64,000 bases of DNA from Novacetimonas maltaceti (GCF_002906255.1 NZ_POTC01000008.1:35478-99477); one strand, 5' to 3'. Numbered from the stretch's first letter, positions 20,020 through 37,680 are shown. Numbers and translations: made by a program. The notes: a model not told the origin generated them from the sequence alone.

Positions 20020-20048
20020 ATCGGAGTCCGCCACAGGCGGACTCCGAT
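20020..20048. terminator. 13-bp perfect hairpin in the rpoC 3' region
   Basis: ATCGGAGTCCGCC pairs perfectly with GGCGGACTCCGAT across a three-base loop, 55 bases past the rpoC stop. It is a very stable stem without a T-tract, so it is either a U-less terminator or an RNA 3'-end stabiliser. Confidence 0.5.
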
Positions 20049-20057
20049 GCAGCATTG

Positions 20058-20097
20058 GCCGGTGGGCGGGAACGCGACAACGCCCCCACCCGCCGGC
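20058..20097 (-). terminator. GC-rich hairpin immediately after rpoC
   Basis: GCCGGTGGGCGGG (20058-20070) pairs with CCCACCCGCCGGC (20085-20097) with one wobble and one mismatch, only a few bases after the rpoC stop codon. There is no T-run. With the next hairpin it probably marks the end of the rpoBC transcript. Confidence 0.45.
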
Positions 20098-20102
20098 CGG
20101 TA

Positions 20103-24299
<4,197 letters not shown>

Positions 24300-24404
24300 G
24301 CGCCGCAAACCCCCTGAGGGAAAAGGACGGGGACAGACCGACTATCTGCCCCCGACCCTGAAAATAAAACGTATGGACGGGTCGTTACCTTGCTCATGGA
24401 ACGA

Positions 24405-28577
<4,173 letters not shown>

Positions 28578-28745
28578 CGCCTATCCAGCCCCCATCCACA
28601 CAGACCTGCGCCCCGTCCGCCGTCATCGCCTTGCGGCCGCGGGACAAAGACAGATCCAGAAATTCTTTCAGGTCGCCCATCCTCATGGCCCGACCCCAGA
28701 CCCGTCCCTCCACATGACTTGGGGACGACCCCTTCTACCGCCAAA

Positions 28746-28774
28746 GGCACCCGAGACCTTGCGGTCAGGGTGCC
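28746..28774 (-). terminator. Possible attenuator between rplL and rpoB
   Basis: GGCACCC pairs with GGGTGCC around a nested GACC/GGTC stem, in the 290-base rplL-rpoB gap (28578-28867). A short T-stretch (TTT) follows on the minus strand. E. coli has a partial terminator at the same place, which lowers rpoBC relative to rplJL. Otherwise the gap shows no gene. Confidence 0.5.
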
Positions 28775-28867
28775 TGTAACGCCCAAGGGGGCGGAGATCA
28801 GAAGACCTCCACCCTCACCTGAATATCATATCAACATCCGCAAGCGGGAATGCCGACAGGATACATC

Positions 28868-29242
28868 TTATTTGATTTCGACAGAAGCACCGTTGTCTTC
28901 AAGGGTCTTCTTGATCTTCTCGGCTTCATCCTTGCTGACGCCTTCCTTGACGGTCTTGGGCGCGCCCTCGACCAGGTCCTTGGCTTCCTTCAGGCCCAGG
29001 CCCGTGATGCCACGGATTTCCTTGATGACGTTGATCTTCTTGTCGCCAGCCTTCGTCAGCACGACGTCGAACTCGGTCTTCTCTTCAGCCGGAGCAGCGG
29101 CAGCGCCGGGAGCAGCAGCGGCAACGGCCACCGGAGCGGCAGCGGAAACGCCCCACTTCTCTTCCAGCAGCTTGGACAGCTCAGCAGCTTCGAGAACGGT
29201 CAGAGCGGACAGTTCGTCAACAAGTTTGTTCAGATCGGCCAT
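28868..29242 (-). CDS. rplL: 50S ribosomal protein L7/L12
   Basis: This stalk protein (124 residues) binds translational GTPases. The N-terminal dimerisation domain is followed by an alanine- and proline-rich hinge ([17 protein letters not shown]). The C-terminal domain contains [20 protein letters not shown], the factor-binding helices. It follows rplJ by about 100 bases, and the rplJL pair is separated from rpoB by a possible attenuator. Confidence 0.98.
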   Translation of the reverse strand: MADLNKLVDELSALTVLEAAELSKLLEEKWGVSAAAPVAVAAAAPGAAAAPAEEKTEFDVVLTKAGDKKINVIKEIRGITGLGLKEAKDLVEGAPKTVKEGVSKDEAEKIKKTLEDNGASVEIK

Positions 29243-29344
29243 GATTAAGTCTTCCTAATTTATACACTGGTTGGCGTGATACAATCCCGAAATTTCGGGA
29301 AAGTGCCATTTTGTTGATATCCCGGCGCACCGGGACATGGGTGG

Positions 29345-29863
29345 CTAGGCTGCCTCGCCCGTCTTGGCATAGGCGCCGAAAACCCGCGCAAGCTGTCCGC
29401 CCGGTGCCTGAAGCACACCCGCGATGCGCGTTGCCGGCGTGGAGATGAGCCCCACCAGCTGCGCCCGGAGCACGTCCAGGGACGGCAGTTCCGCCAGCGC
29501 CTTGACACCCTCGACATTGAGCATCTGGGAGCCAAGCGATCCGCCGAGCAGAACAAGCTTGTCATTGGTTTTGGCGAACTCGACCAGCACCTTCGCCACT
29601 GCCACGGGTTCATCCGCCCACGAAATCGCGGTCGGCCCCTTCAGCAGCGGCTTGATGCCTTCGAACTGGGTCCCTGCCAGGGCGAGATCGGCCAGCCGGT
29701 TCTTCGCGACCTTGTAAGTCGCTCCGGCCGCGCGCACACGCCGCCGAAGTTCCGTCACATCAGCCACATTCAGCCCGTCATTACGGGTGACAATGACCAT
29801 GGACGTCTTGGCGAACACGGTCGCGAGGGAGGCAACAAACTCCCGCTTCTCCGTACGGTCCAA
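29345..29863 (-). CDS. rplJ: 50S ribosomal protein L10
   Basis: This stalk base protein (172 residues) anchors several L7/L12 dimers. It starts MDRTEKREFVASLATVFAKT and contains RRRVRAAGATYKVAKNRLAD, with a C-terminal helix for L12 binding. A GGAGACGG element precedes the ATG. It is preceded by a 288-base leader with a strong hairpin close to the start, the expected location of L10 autoregulation. Confidence 0.98.
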   Translation of the reverse strand: MDRTEKREFVASLATVFAKTSMVIVTRNDGLNVADVTELRRRVRAAGATYKVAKNRLADLALAGTQFEGIKPLLKGPTAISWADEPVAVAKVLVEFAKTNDKLVLLGGSLGSQMLNVEGVKALAELPSLDVLRAQLVGLISTPATRIAGVLQAPGGQLARVFGAYAKTGEAA

Positions 29864-30151
29864 ATCCCGTCTCCATCGTAATCCATCAGGAAACCTGACG
29901 GATTGGGTTTACCCTTGGGGCCCGCCCTGCATGGGCACACCCCGGTTCGCCTGTCCTTTGCAAACGGAACAACCAGTGTCAGGTGACTGGCACCTGTAAT
30001 CCGGCAATCCCCGTCTTCCGGCTGCCGCCCCCGGATAAGGGGGCAATCAAGGCACAAAGGCCGCATCCGGTCATGGACAGGTTCGGAAAACGACCCGCGG
30101 ACGGGCCATTCCCTGTTCATCCCACCCCGTCAGGGGCAGGACAATCCTTCA
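29864..30151 (-). promoter_or_regulatory. rplJ leader (probable L10-binding regulatory region)
   Basis: This is a 288-base untranslated stretch between rplA and rplJ. Close to the rplJ start an 11-base-pair stem (29880-29904 in RNA sense, with one G-U pair and a TTT loop) stands alone in an otherwise irregular GC-rich leader. In many bacteria L10 with L12 binds such a leader to repress its own synthesis. Position and length fit, but I cannot fold it or compare it with the family. Confidence 0.45.
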
Positions 30152-30847
30152 TCAGGACGCGGCGAGTGCCGCCACATCCAGATGCACGCCCGGCCCCATC
30201 GTGGACGACAGGGACACCTTCTTGATGTAGGTGCCCTTCGCGCCCGTGGGACGGGCCTTCTGCACCGCATCGACGAACGCACGGATGTTTTCCGCCAGCT
30301 TCGCCCCGTCGAAGGATGCCTTGCCGATGCCGGCATGAACGATACCGGCCTTCTCGGCGCGGTATTCGACCTGACCGGACTTGGCGGCCGTGACCGCGCC
30401 CTTCACGTCCATCGTGACGGTGCCCAGCTTCGGGTTGGGCATCAGGCCACGCGGGCCGAGGATCTTGCCCAGACGCCCGACGAGCGCCATCATGTCCGGC
30501 GTCGCGATGCAGCGGTCGAACTCGATCTCGCCAGCCTGCACTTTTTCGGCGAGGTCTTCGGCACCGACCACATCGGCACCGGCGGCCTTCGCTTCCTCGG
30601 CCTTCGGGCCACGGGCGAACACGCCGACGCGCAGGGTCTTGCCCGTGCCGTTGGGCAGCGACAGCAGGCCACGGACCATCTGGTCGGCGTGACGCGGGTC
30701 AATGCCAAGGTTCATGGAGATTTCGACGGTCTCGTCGAACTTCGCCTTCGCACCCTGCTTCACCAGGGCGATGGCTTCGTCAAGGCCATAGGCCTTGGTC
30801 GCATCAACATTGGCGCGCGCGGCGGCCAGACGCTTGTTCTTTGCCAT
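30152..30847 (-). CDS. rplA: 50S ribosomal protein L1
   Basis: This L1-stalk protein (231 residues) moves deacylated tRNA out of the E site. It starts [20 protein letters not shown] and contains the family signature near [19 protein letters not shown]. It lies five bases after rplK, as usual. In E. coli L1 also represses the rplKA transcript. Confidence 0.98.
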   Translation of the reverse strand: MAKNKRLAAARANVDATKAYGLDEAIALVKQGAKAKFDETVEISMNLGIDPRHADQMVRGLLSLPNGTGKTLRVGVFARGPKAEEAKAAGADVVGAEDLAEKVQAGEIEFDRCIATPDMMALVGRLGKILGPRGLMPNPKLGTVTMDVKGAVTAAKSGQVEYRAEKAGIVHAGIGKASFDGAKLAENIRAFVDAVQKARPTGAKGTYIKKVSLSSTMGPGVHLDVAALAAS

Positions 30848-30852
30848 GGACT

Positions 30853-31287
30853 TTAGCCCTCCACCACGTCGAGGCCGATGGAGCGCGCTGAACCGCTCAG
30901 CATGCGCACGGCGCCGTCGATGTCATTGGCGTTCATGTCTTTCATCTTCACCTCGGCGATCTCACGCAGCTGCGCGATGGTCACCTTGCCGACGGTCGCG
31001 GCCTTTCCGACGGTGGAGCTGCCCTTGTTGATCTTGGCAGCCTTCATCAGGAAGTACGTGTTCGGCGGGGTCTTGGTGATGAAGCTGAAGGTGCGGTCGG
31101 CATACGCGGTGATGACCACGGGAATGGGCATCCCCGGTTCCATGCCCTGCGTCTTGGCGTTGAACTCCTTGCAGAACTGCATGATGTTCAGGCCGCGCTG
31201 ACCAAGGGCCGGACCAACCGGCGGGGAGGGATTCGCCTTGCCGGCGGGAATCTGCAGCTTGATGTAGCCAACGATTTTTTTGGCCAT
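30853..31287 (-). CDS. rplK: 50S ribosomal protein L11
   Basis: This protein (144 residues) forms the GTPase-associated centre with 23S rRNA. The start at 31287 ([20 protein letters not shown]) has CAGGAG ahead; the eight-residue longer frame is not credible. The proline-rich [20 protein letters not shown] is diagnostic. Unusually, the gene directly upstream is an efflux outer-membrane factor and not nusG. Confidence 0.98.
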   Translation of the reverse strand: MAKKIVGYIKLQIPAGKANPSPPVGPALGQRGLNIMQFCKEFNAKTQGMEPGMPIPVVITAYADRTFSFITKTPPNTYFLMKAAKINKGSSTVGKAATVGKVTIAQLREIAEVKMKDMNANDIDGAVRMLSGSARSIGLDVVEG

Positions 31288-31390
31288 ATCCGGGGCTCCT
31301 GACTGTTTCACCCGGACCGCGGTTCAGGCGGTCACCCCCGCCATGACATGGCAGAGGCAATGGACCTCCCGCGTTCCGATAAGAGGCGGG

Positions 31391-31420
31391 CACCTACCGC
31401 TGATTCGGGGGGGCTGTCAA
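31391..31420 (-). promoter_or_regulatory. rplK promoter overlapping the end of the efflux gene
   Basis: On the minus strand a perfect TTGACA (31415-31420) lies 18 bases ahead of TAGGTG (31391-31396), about 104 bases before the rplK start. The -35 is inside the last codons of the outer-membrane factor gene and the -10 contains its TAG stop codon. The -10 resembles the rpsL TAGGTT. Confidence 0.75.
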
Positions 31421-33022
31421 CCCCTCCCCCGACAGGGCAGGCATCTGGAGGTCTTTCGACTCCGCGCCATTGTCCACGTTCACGCCGCCGGCCGCCTTTG
31501 GAATCCGCAGGTGGGAGTACTGCAGCGGGCCAAACGGGCGGATCTGTTTGTGGTTGGGCAGCTGGCTGCTGTCCCAGCCCCCGCCAAGCGCGCGGATCAG
31601 TTCCACCTGCGCCTGCATGTAGCGGGTTTCGACCTGCACCTCCGCGATGCGCGCGGTCAGCGCCGCCACCTGCGCCACCACCACGTCGAGGTAGTTGGTC
31701 AGCCCACCGGTATAAAGCTGCATCGTCATGTTCTGCGTGCGCAGCGACGCCTTGACGGCCTCGCCTTCCTGGTTGGCCTCGACATCAAGGTCGTGGGTCA
31801 GGCTCAGGCCGTCCTCCACGTCCTTGAAGGCCGCCAGCACGGTGGCGCGGTAACGGTCCTCCGCCTGGCGGTACTGCGACCAGCTGCGCTGCAGTTCGGC
31901 GCGCCGCATGCCCCCCTGGAACAGCGGCAGCACCGCCTGCGCGGCGTAGTTGTACATGCCGTTGGCGAACTTATCGAGGGTGAAGCCATTATCCATGAAC
32001 CCGGCCATGGCGCTGAAGGTCACGTGGGGATAGAACGCCGCGCGCGACACGCCGATCGCCCGGTTCGCCTGCGCCATGTTGCGTTCGGCGCTGGCGACAT
32101 CGGGACGGCGTTCGAGCAGGGTGGAGGGAATCCCCGTCGCGATCTTCACCTTCGGGAAGCGGATTTCGGAAACCGGCGCGATGTGGAAGGCGGAAGGCGA
32201 GACATTCACCAGCACCGCGATCGCATGTTCCATCACCGCGCGGCGCGCCAGAAGGTCGGTGTCGGACGCCTGTGTCGCCGAAAGCTGCGTCTGCGCGCGC
32301 GACACGTCGATCCCCGCCGCGATCGCCCCGGCCTGGCGCATCTTGGTGATCTGCACCGCCTTTTCATAATAACCGATCGAGTCCTGGTACACCGCATGCT
32401 GCGCGTCCATGCCGCGCAGTTGCATGTAGTCATTGGCCAGTTCGGACTGGATGCTCAGCCGCGCCACGGCGAAATCGGCGGCGGATGCCTGTGCCTGCTG
32501 CTGGCGCATGCGCTTGCGGTTGCGGATCGCGGACCAGAAATCCGGCTCCCACCGGACGGATGCGCCCCATTGCTGCGATGACATGTAGGTCGGGCCCTGC
32601 GACCCCGCACCACGCCACAGGCGGTGCTGGGACGCCTGGTTGTTCGACGCCCCGGCATTGCCGCCGATCTGCGGGTACAGTTCCGATGCGGCCTCCGCCG
32701 AGAGGTCACGCGCCTGCGTGAAGGTTTCCGCCGCCGCCTGCAGGTCGGGGTTCAGCCGTCCCGCCCGTTCCTCCAGCTGGTTGAGGAGCGGGTCGTTGAA
32801 GACCGTCCACCAGTCCCCCCGTGGCGCATCATCGGCCGGGACGCCGTAATGCATGATCCCCTCCCCCTTCCAGTTGTCAGGGTAGAGGTAATGCGCATGC
32901 CTGTATTTCGGCGCGAGGTCCACGCACCCGCCAAGGCCCGCGGCCATCATCGCGCATCCGGCGAGGCAGGCCGCGCGCATTGACCGGCGGCGCGCGCGCA
33001 TCCACATGAAGCGTCCCCTCAT
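31394..33022 (-). CDS. Efflux outer-membrane factor lipoprotein (NodT/OprM family)
   Basis: This is the outer-membrane channel of the RND system. A lipobox LGGC with its cysteine at residue 33 follows a basic and hydrophobic signal. Two TolC-like repeats follow, with the characteristic LLERRPDVASAERNMAQANR in the second half. The start overlaps the adaptor stop by four bases. At 542 residues it is longer than usual (460-490) because of a hydrophilic C-terminal tail rich in proline, asparagine and glutamine. No terminator is visible before the rplK promoter, which its 3' end overlaps. Confidence 0.92.
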   Translation of the reverse strand: MRGRFMWMRARRRSMRAACLAGCAMMAAGLGGCVDLAPKYRHAHYLYPDNWKGEGIMHYGVPADDAPRGDWWTVFNDPLLNQLEERAGRLNPDLQAAAETFTQARDLSAEAASELYPQIGGNAGASNNQASQHRLWRGAGSQGPTYMSSQQWGASVRWEPDFWSAIRNRKRMRQQQAQASAADFAVARLSIQSELANDYMQLRGMDAQHAVYQDSIGYYEKAVQITKMRQAGAIAAGIDVSRAQTQLSATQASDTDLLARRAVMEHAIAVLVNVSPSAFHIAPVSEIRFPKVKIATGIPSTLLERRPDVASAERNMAQANRAIGVSRAAFYPHVTFSAMAGFMDNGFTLDKFANGMYNYAAQAVLPLFQGGMRRAELQRSWSQYRQAEDRYRATVLAAFKDVEDGLSLTHDLDVEANQEGEAVKASLRTQNMTMQLYTGGLTNYLDVVVAQVAALTARIAEVQVETRYMQAQVELIRALGGGWDSSQLPNHKQIRPFGPLQYSHLRIPKAAGGVNVDNGAESKDLQMPALSGEGLTAPPNQR

Positions 33023-34314
33023 CGGCGCGCCCCGGCGTCCGTCGCCCCCTGGTCGGACGGCATGGCCCGGACATCGTCATCCTTCGTCGCATCGGTCGTG
33101 GGCGCCCTGGCCATCGCCGACGCGCCCACGTCGTTATATCCGGGGGTGGAGCCGACCAGGTACACCTCCTGCCCCTCCAGCAGGCCGGAGGACGGGTTGT
33201 TGACCACGCGGTCATGCAGCCCCACCCCGGCAAGGATCTGCACCTTGGTGCCAAGGTTCGTCCCCACCGTGACATTGCGCAGCCTGATGCGGTTATGGTC
33301 GTCCACCACGGCCACCTGCATGCCCTGCGCACGGAACAGCAGCGCACCTTCGGGCAGGATCAGGATATCCGGGTCGCCAGGGGCTGTGAAATGCACCGTG
33401 GCATAGGAATCAGGCCACAGTTCGCGCTTGTCATTATCGACCACCAGTTCGGTCGTCACCGTGCGGGTCGCGGCGTTGAACGCCTTGGCCGTGGCAAGGA
33501 ACTTCGCCTTGAACACACGCCCCGGATACTGCGGCACGGTGATGTCACCCGTCAGCTTCGGCCCGATGATGTCGGCATAATCCTGCGGCACGGACACGAA
33601 CACGCGCATGCGGTGCACGTCGGCCACGCTGAACAGTTCGGTCGCCGTCCCGCTGGAGGATACATCCCCGCCGCCCGCGTTCACGTAATCACCCACATCG
33701 GCAAGGCGCGACGTCACCACGCCATCAAACGGGGCGACGATCTGCTTGAACCCGATCAGCGCGGCATAGCGGGAGACCTCGTGCCGGGCGGCCTCGACCT
33801 CGGCGGCCTGCGCCTCCGCATTGGCGGCCTGCACATCGACCTCCTGCTGCGAGACGGCCTGCGTGCCCTGCAGCGCCTTCCAGCGTTTCGCCGTGATCTG
33901 CGCCAGCTTGTAGCGCGCCATCGCCACGTCGAAATTGGCCTTCGACGCGGCATACTGCGCATCGAGGCCCGGCGTGTCGATGGTGGCCAGGATCTCGCCC
34001 GCCTTCACCTTCGCGCCGATATCCTTGTACCACATCTGCACATAGCCCGAGACCTGCGCATAGATCGGGGCCTGGTACCAGGCGGAGATATTGCCCGGCA
34101 GGTCCAGCGTGCGGGTCTTTGGCCCGTGTTCGGGTTCGATCACCTGCACGCGGGGGATGGCGGCATCGGCGGTCTGGCGGGTCAGGCTTTCGACATGCAT
34201 GCGCCGTTCGACAATCCCGCCGACGACGATGACGGCCACGACCACCACCCCCAGCCCGACCCAGATCCTGCTGCCGCGCCCGCGCTGGCCCTTGATATCA
34301 TCGGCGCCCGTCAT
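33019..34314 (-). CDS. RND efflux adaptor (HlyD/AcrA-family membrane fusion protein)
   Basis: This 431-residue periplasmic adaptor starts at 34314, overlapping the pump stop by four bases. A membrane anchor lies at about residues 17-34. The lipoyl-like half-motifs are around VSGYVQMWYKDIGAKVKAGE and IVAPFDGVVTSRLADVGDYV, flanking a coiled-coil hairpin rich in alanine and glutamine. It links the inner-membrane pump to the outer-membrane factor. The order pump, adaptor, channel is the reverse of the common adaptor-first order. Confidence 0.92.
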   Translation of the reverse strand: MTGADDIKGQRGRGSRIWVGLGVVVVAVIVVGGIVERRMHVESLTRQTADAAIPRVQVIEPEHGPKTRTLDLPGNISAWYQAPIYAQVSGYVQMWYKDIGAKVKAGEILATIDTPGLDAQYAASKANFDVAMARYKLAQITAKRWKALQGTQAVSQQEVDVQAANAEAQAAEVEAARHEVSRYAALIGFKQIVAPFDGVVTSRLADVGDYVNAGGGDVSSSGTATELFSVADVHRMRVFVSVPQDYADIIGPKLTGDITVPQYPGRVFKAKFLATAKAFNAATRTVTTELVVDNDKRELWPDSYATVHFTAPGDPDILILPEGALLFRAQGMQVAVVDDHNRIRLRNVTVGTNLGTKVQILAGVGLHDRVVNNPSSGLLEGQEVYLVGSTPGYNDVGASAMARAPTTDATKDDDVRAMPSDQGATDAGARR

Positions 34315-37300
34315 GCGCGTTCTCCCTCGGCAGTCGTGGTCTTGGATTTTCTTGAATGAATGAGCGCGAACACGCACGGCACGAACAGCAGCGTGGCGCA
34401 GGTGGCCACCAGCAGGCCGCCCATCACCGCACGGCCCAGCGGCGCGTTCTGCGAATTGCTCAGCGACATGGGCAGCATGCCGATGATCATGGCCGACGCG
34501 GTCATCAGCACGGGGCGGATACGTTCAAACCCCGCCTCGATCGCCGCCTTGACCGCGTCGCCGTGCAGGTCCATCCGCTCCCGCGCGAAGGACACCACAA
34601 GGATGGAGTTCGCCGTCGCGGTGCCCATACACATGATCGCCCCCGTCAGCGCCGGCACCGACAGCGCGGTATGCGTCAGGAACAGGCTCCATGCGATACC
34701 GGCCAGCGCACCGGGCAGCGCGGTGATGATGATGAAGGGGTCAAGCCACGACTGGAAATTGACGACAATGATCAGATAGACCAGCAGGATCGACATCGCG
34801 AGGCCGGATATCAACTGCGTATAGGCGCCGTTCATGGTTGTCGCCTGCCCGCGGACATACAGGCTCGACCCGTGGGGCAGCGACTTGCGCTCCTCCTCCA
34901 CCACACGCGTCACCTCGCGCGAGACGGTGCCAAGGTCCAGCCCTTCGTTCGTGGCGTAGATGTCGAAGACCGGCATGATGTTGTAATGCGCGACCTCCCC
35001 CGGCGTGCCGGTCTGCACGATCTGGCTGAGGCCGCCGAGGATCTGCGGCGGCAGGTTCTGCGGGTTGCCGTCGCCACGGTCGATGGGGATCGTCTCCAGG
35101 TCGTTCATCGTCTGCAGGAACTGCAGCGGCGTCTGGATATCCACCAGATGCGACACCCCCGTCTTGGGGTCCAGCCAGTAGGTGGGCGAGACCTGGCCAC
35201 TACCCGACAGCACGGCCAGCGCATTGTTCGCCACGTCCGCTTCCGTCAGGCCGGTGCCCAGCGCGTAGGTCCGGCGCGCGTTGACACGCAGGGTCGGGGT
35301 GTTCATCGGTTCCTGCACCGACACATCGGCCACGCCGGTGATCTTGCGCAGGCGGGCGGCAAGGTGCTCCGCGAAATCGAAATTGCCATACAGGTTGCGC
35401 CCCGACACCTGCACGTCGATCGGCGCGGGCAGGCCGAAATTCAGGATCTTCGCCGTCAGGTCGGCCGGCATGAAGGTGATCTCGGTGCCGGGGAATTTCT
35501 CCGCCAGCCCCTTGCGCAGGATGGCGCGATATTTCGCAACCGGCGCTTCCTCGTCCTTCAGCGTCACCGTCAGATCGCAGTCCTGCGTGCCGACGGTGGG
35601 GGTGGGAATGAAGGCCTGGTTCAGCGGGCTGAACGGCAGGCCGCAGTTATTGACGATGCCCTCGACCTCGCCGGGGAGCAGGCGCTCGATCTCGTAGTTC
35701 ACCAGCATGGAGATCTTGCCGGCTTCCGCGATCTTGGTGCCGAGCGGGGCGCGCATGTGGATCGACAGCGCGTTGGAATTGATTTCAGGGAAGAAATCCT
35801 GTCCCGCGAAGAACAGCAGACCGAGCGAGCAGAACGCCAGCAGGGAGAACAGCGGCACGAAGCGCCTGCGCGTGGCCAGCAGGTGCATCAGGATGTCGCG
35901 GTAGCGGTTGCGGAAGATGACGAAATACGCCTCGAACCCGCGCTGGAAGCGCGCGAAGATGCTCTGCGACGGTGCGATCTTCCCGGCGGCCAGCGCATGG
36001 TGCGCCGCGACCTGCGCCGCGAGCATGTATTTCGCCATCGTCGGCACCAGCGTGCGCGACAGGATGAAGGAGGCGATCATGGCGAAGATGATCGCCTCGG
36101 CCATCGGCATGAACAGCCAGCCCGCAACCCCGGTCAACTGGAACAGCGGCATCCACACGATACAGATGCACAGGGTGGACACGAAGGTGGGGATGACAAT
36201 CTGGTTCGCCGCGTCGATGATCGCGGTTTCCAGGTCCTTGTCCATTTCCAGATGGGCGTCGATGTTCTCGATCATGACGGTGGCGTCATCGACGAGGATG
36301 CCGACCGCAAGCGCAAGCCCGCCAAGCGTCATGACGTTGATCGTCTGCCCCGCCATGCCCAGCCCGATGACCGAGCACAGCATCGCCAGCGGGATTGAGG
36401 TCGCGATGATGACCGTCGAGCGCCACGACCCCAGGAACAGCAGCACGACGAGGCTGGTCAGCAGGGCGGCGGTGCCCATTTCCTGCACCACGTCGCGCAC
36501 CGCCTCCTTCACGAAGGTGGAGGCATCGCCCAGCACGGTGATGTTCACCCCTGCCGGCAGCGTCTTTATGATGCCCGGCAGCAGCGCCTTAATCCCGCTG
36601 ACGACCGACAGGGTGGAGGCGTCACCGCTTTTCATGATGACGATCAGGACCGCCTGGTGCCCCTTGACCAGCACCATGTTGGTCTGCGGCGGCCCGCCCG
36701 CATGCACCCACGCCACGTCACGCAGGTAGACGACGGAGTTGCCTTCCTGCTTGATCGGCATGTTGTTGAAGCTGTCGATCTCCTCGGGCGAGGCGTTGGT
36801 CTGCACCATGTAGTCGAAGGCGCCGATCTGCTGGTCACCGGCGGGCAGGACGATGTTCTGCTTGCCCAGCGCGTTGCCGATGTCGGTGGCCGACAGGCCA
36901 TGCGCCAGCAGCTTCGTCTGGTCGAGGTCGACCATGATGTTGCCCGGCTGGCCGCCATACGGGTTGGGGATGGCCGCCCCCGCCACCGACACCAGCGCCG
37001 GGCGGATCAGGTTGGACGACATGTCATAGATCTGCGAGGCGGTCATGGAATCCGACGACACCTGCAGCGTCAGCACCGGGACGGAGGACGCGTTGTAGGT
37101 CAGCACCAGCGGCGGGGTCATGCCGGCGGGCATCTGCTTGATGACCGTCTGCGACACGGACGTGATCTGCGTCTGCGCCACGGCGGTATCGGTCCCGGGC
37201 TGGAAGAACACCTTGACGATGCCGCGCCCGTAATAGGACTGGCTTTCGATATGTTCGATATTGTTGACCGTCGCGGTCAGCGCACGTTCGTAATAATAGA

Positions 37301-37493
37301 CGACGCGGCCGGACATGTCCTCCGGCATCAGGCCGGTATAGGTCCAGCAGATCGCGACGACGGGGATGTTGATGCTGGGAAAGACGTCGGTGGGGGTGCG
37401 CAGCAGGCCCCGCACGCCAAAGACAACAATCAGGATGGACAGGACGACGAACGTGTAAGGCCGCTTGAGCGCGGTAACAACGATACCATTCAT
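34311..37493 (-). CDS. RND efflux pump, inner-membrane transporter
   Basis: This 1060-residue proton-driven pump of the AcrB superfamily has twelve membrane segments with two large periplasmic loops. The paired aspartates of the proton relay are in VGILVDDATVMIEN (about residues 402-403). It starts MNGIVVTALKRPYTFVVLSI. The resemblance is to hydrophobe/amphiphile-type pumps rather than metal pumps. A 39-codon ORF overlaps its start by four bases, so expression may depend on translation of that leader. The upstream kinase and regulator genes point to inducible control. The substrate is unknown. Confidence 0.93.
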   Translation of the reverse strand: MNGIVVTALKRPYTFVVLSILIVVFGVRGLLRTPTDVFPSINIPVVAICWTYTGLMPEDMSGRVVYYYERALTATVNNIEHIESQSYYGRGIVKVFFQPGTDTAVAQTQITSVSQTVIKQMPAGMTPPLVLTYNASSVPVLTLQVSSDSMTASQIYDMSSNLIRPALVSVAGAAIPNPYGGQPGNIMVDLDQTKLLAHGLSATDIGNALGKQNIVLPAGDQQIGAFDYMVQTNASPEEIDSFNNMPIKQEGNSVVYLRDVAWVHAGGPPQTNMVLVKGHQAVLIVIMKSGDASTLSVVSGIKALLPGIIKTLPAGVNITVLGDASTFVKEAVRDVVQEMGTAALLTSLVVLLFLGSWRSTVIIATSIPLAMLCSVIGLGMAGQTINVMTLGGLALAVGILVDDATVMIENIDAHLEMDKDLETAIIDAANQIVIPTFVSTLCICIVWMPLFQLTGVAGWLFMPMAEAIIFAMIASFILSRTLVPTMAKYMLAAQVAAHHALAAGKIAPSQSIFARFQRGFEAYFVIFRNRYRDILMHLLATRRRFVPLFSLLAFCSLGLLFFAGQDFFPEINSNALSIHMRAPLGTKIAEAGKISMLVNYEIERLLPGEVEGIVNNCGLPFSPLNQAFIPTPTVGTQDCDLTVTLKDEEAPVAKYRAILRKGLAEKFPGTEITFMPADLTAKILNFGLPAPIDVQVSGRNLYGNFDFAEHLAARLRKITGVADVSVQEPMNTPTLRVNARRTYALGTGLTEADVANNALAVLSGSGQVSPTYWLDPKTGVSHLVDIQTPLQFLQTMNDLETIPIDRGDGNPQNLPPQILGGLSQIVQTGTPGEVAHYNIMPVFDIYATNEGLDLGTVSREVTRVVEEERKSLPHGSSLYVRGQATTMNGAYTQLISGLAMSILLVYLIIVVNFQSWLDPFIIITALPGALAGIAWSLFLTHTALSVPALTGAIMCMGTATANSILVVSFARERMDLHGDAVKAAIEAGFERIRPVLMTASAMIIGMLPMSLSNSQNAPLGRAVMGGLLVATCATLLFVPCVFALIHSRKSKTTTAEGERA

Positions 37494-37609
37494 GCGCGGG
37501 TTGCTTCCTCCGGCGCTGGAGTCCGGTCGCCGGTGGCGTTTTCCATTGCGGGCGGGAAAGGGTTTTCCCCATCGCGTGCGCCCGGCAAGGCTTGCTCATG
37601 CATCGTCAT
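37490..37609 (-). CDS. 39-residue leader ORF coupled to the RND pump gene
   Basis: The ATG at 37609 has a strong GGACGGAGAG site seven bases ahead. The frame ends in TGA at 37492-37490, which overlaps the pump ATG (ATGA), the arrangement used throughout this operon for coupled genes. The peptide starts MTMHEQALPGARDGENPFPP and is hydrophilic, with no signal or membrane segment and no recognised family. The pump start itself has no strong independent binding site, so the leader may deliver ribosomes to it. It could encode a real small protein or only a regulatory reading frame. Confidence 0.55.
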   Translation of the reverse strand: MTMHEQALPGARDGENPFPPAMENATGDRTPAPEEATRA

Positions 37610-37680
37610 AATCTCTCCGTCCCTCATTTCGTGTTAAAATGGGGAACGCCCCAGACAAATGAAAATTCTGTTTAATGTCT

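Noticed and set aside
32997..33347. Alternative frames within the efflux adaptor suggesting a frameshift
   Set aside because: The adaptor frame is continuous from 34314 to 33019 with intact lipoyl and barrel motifs. The other frames are shadows.
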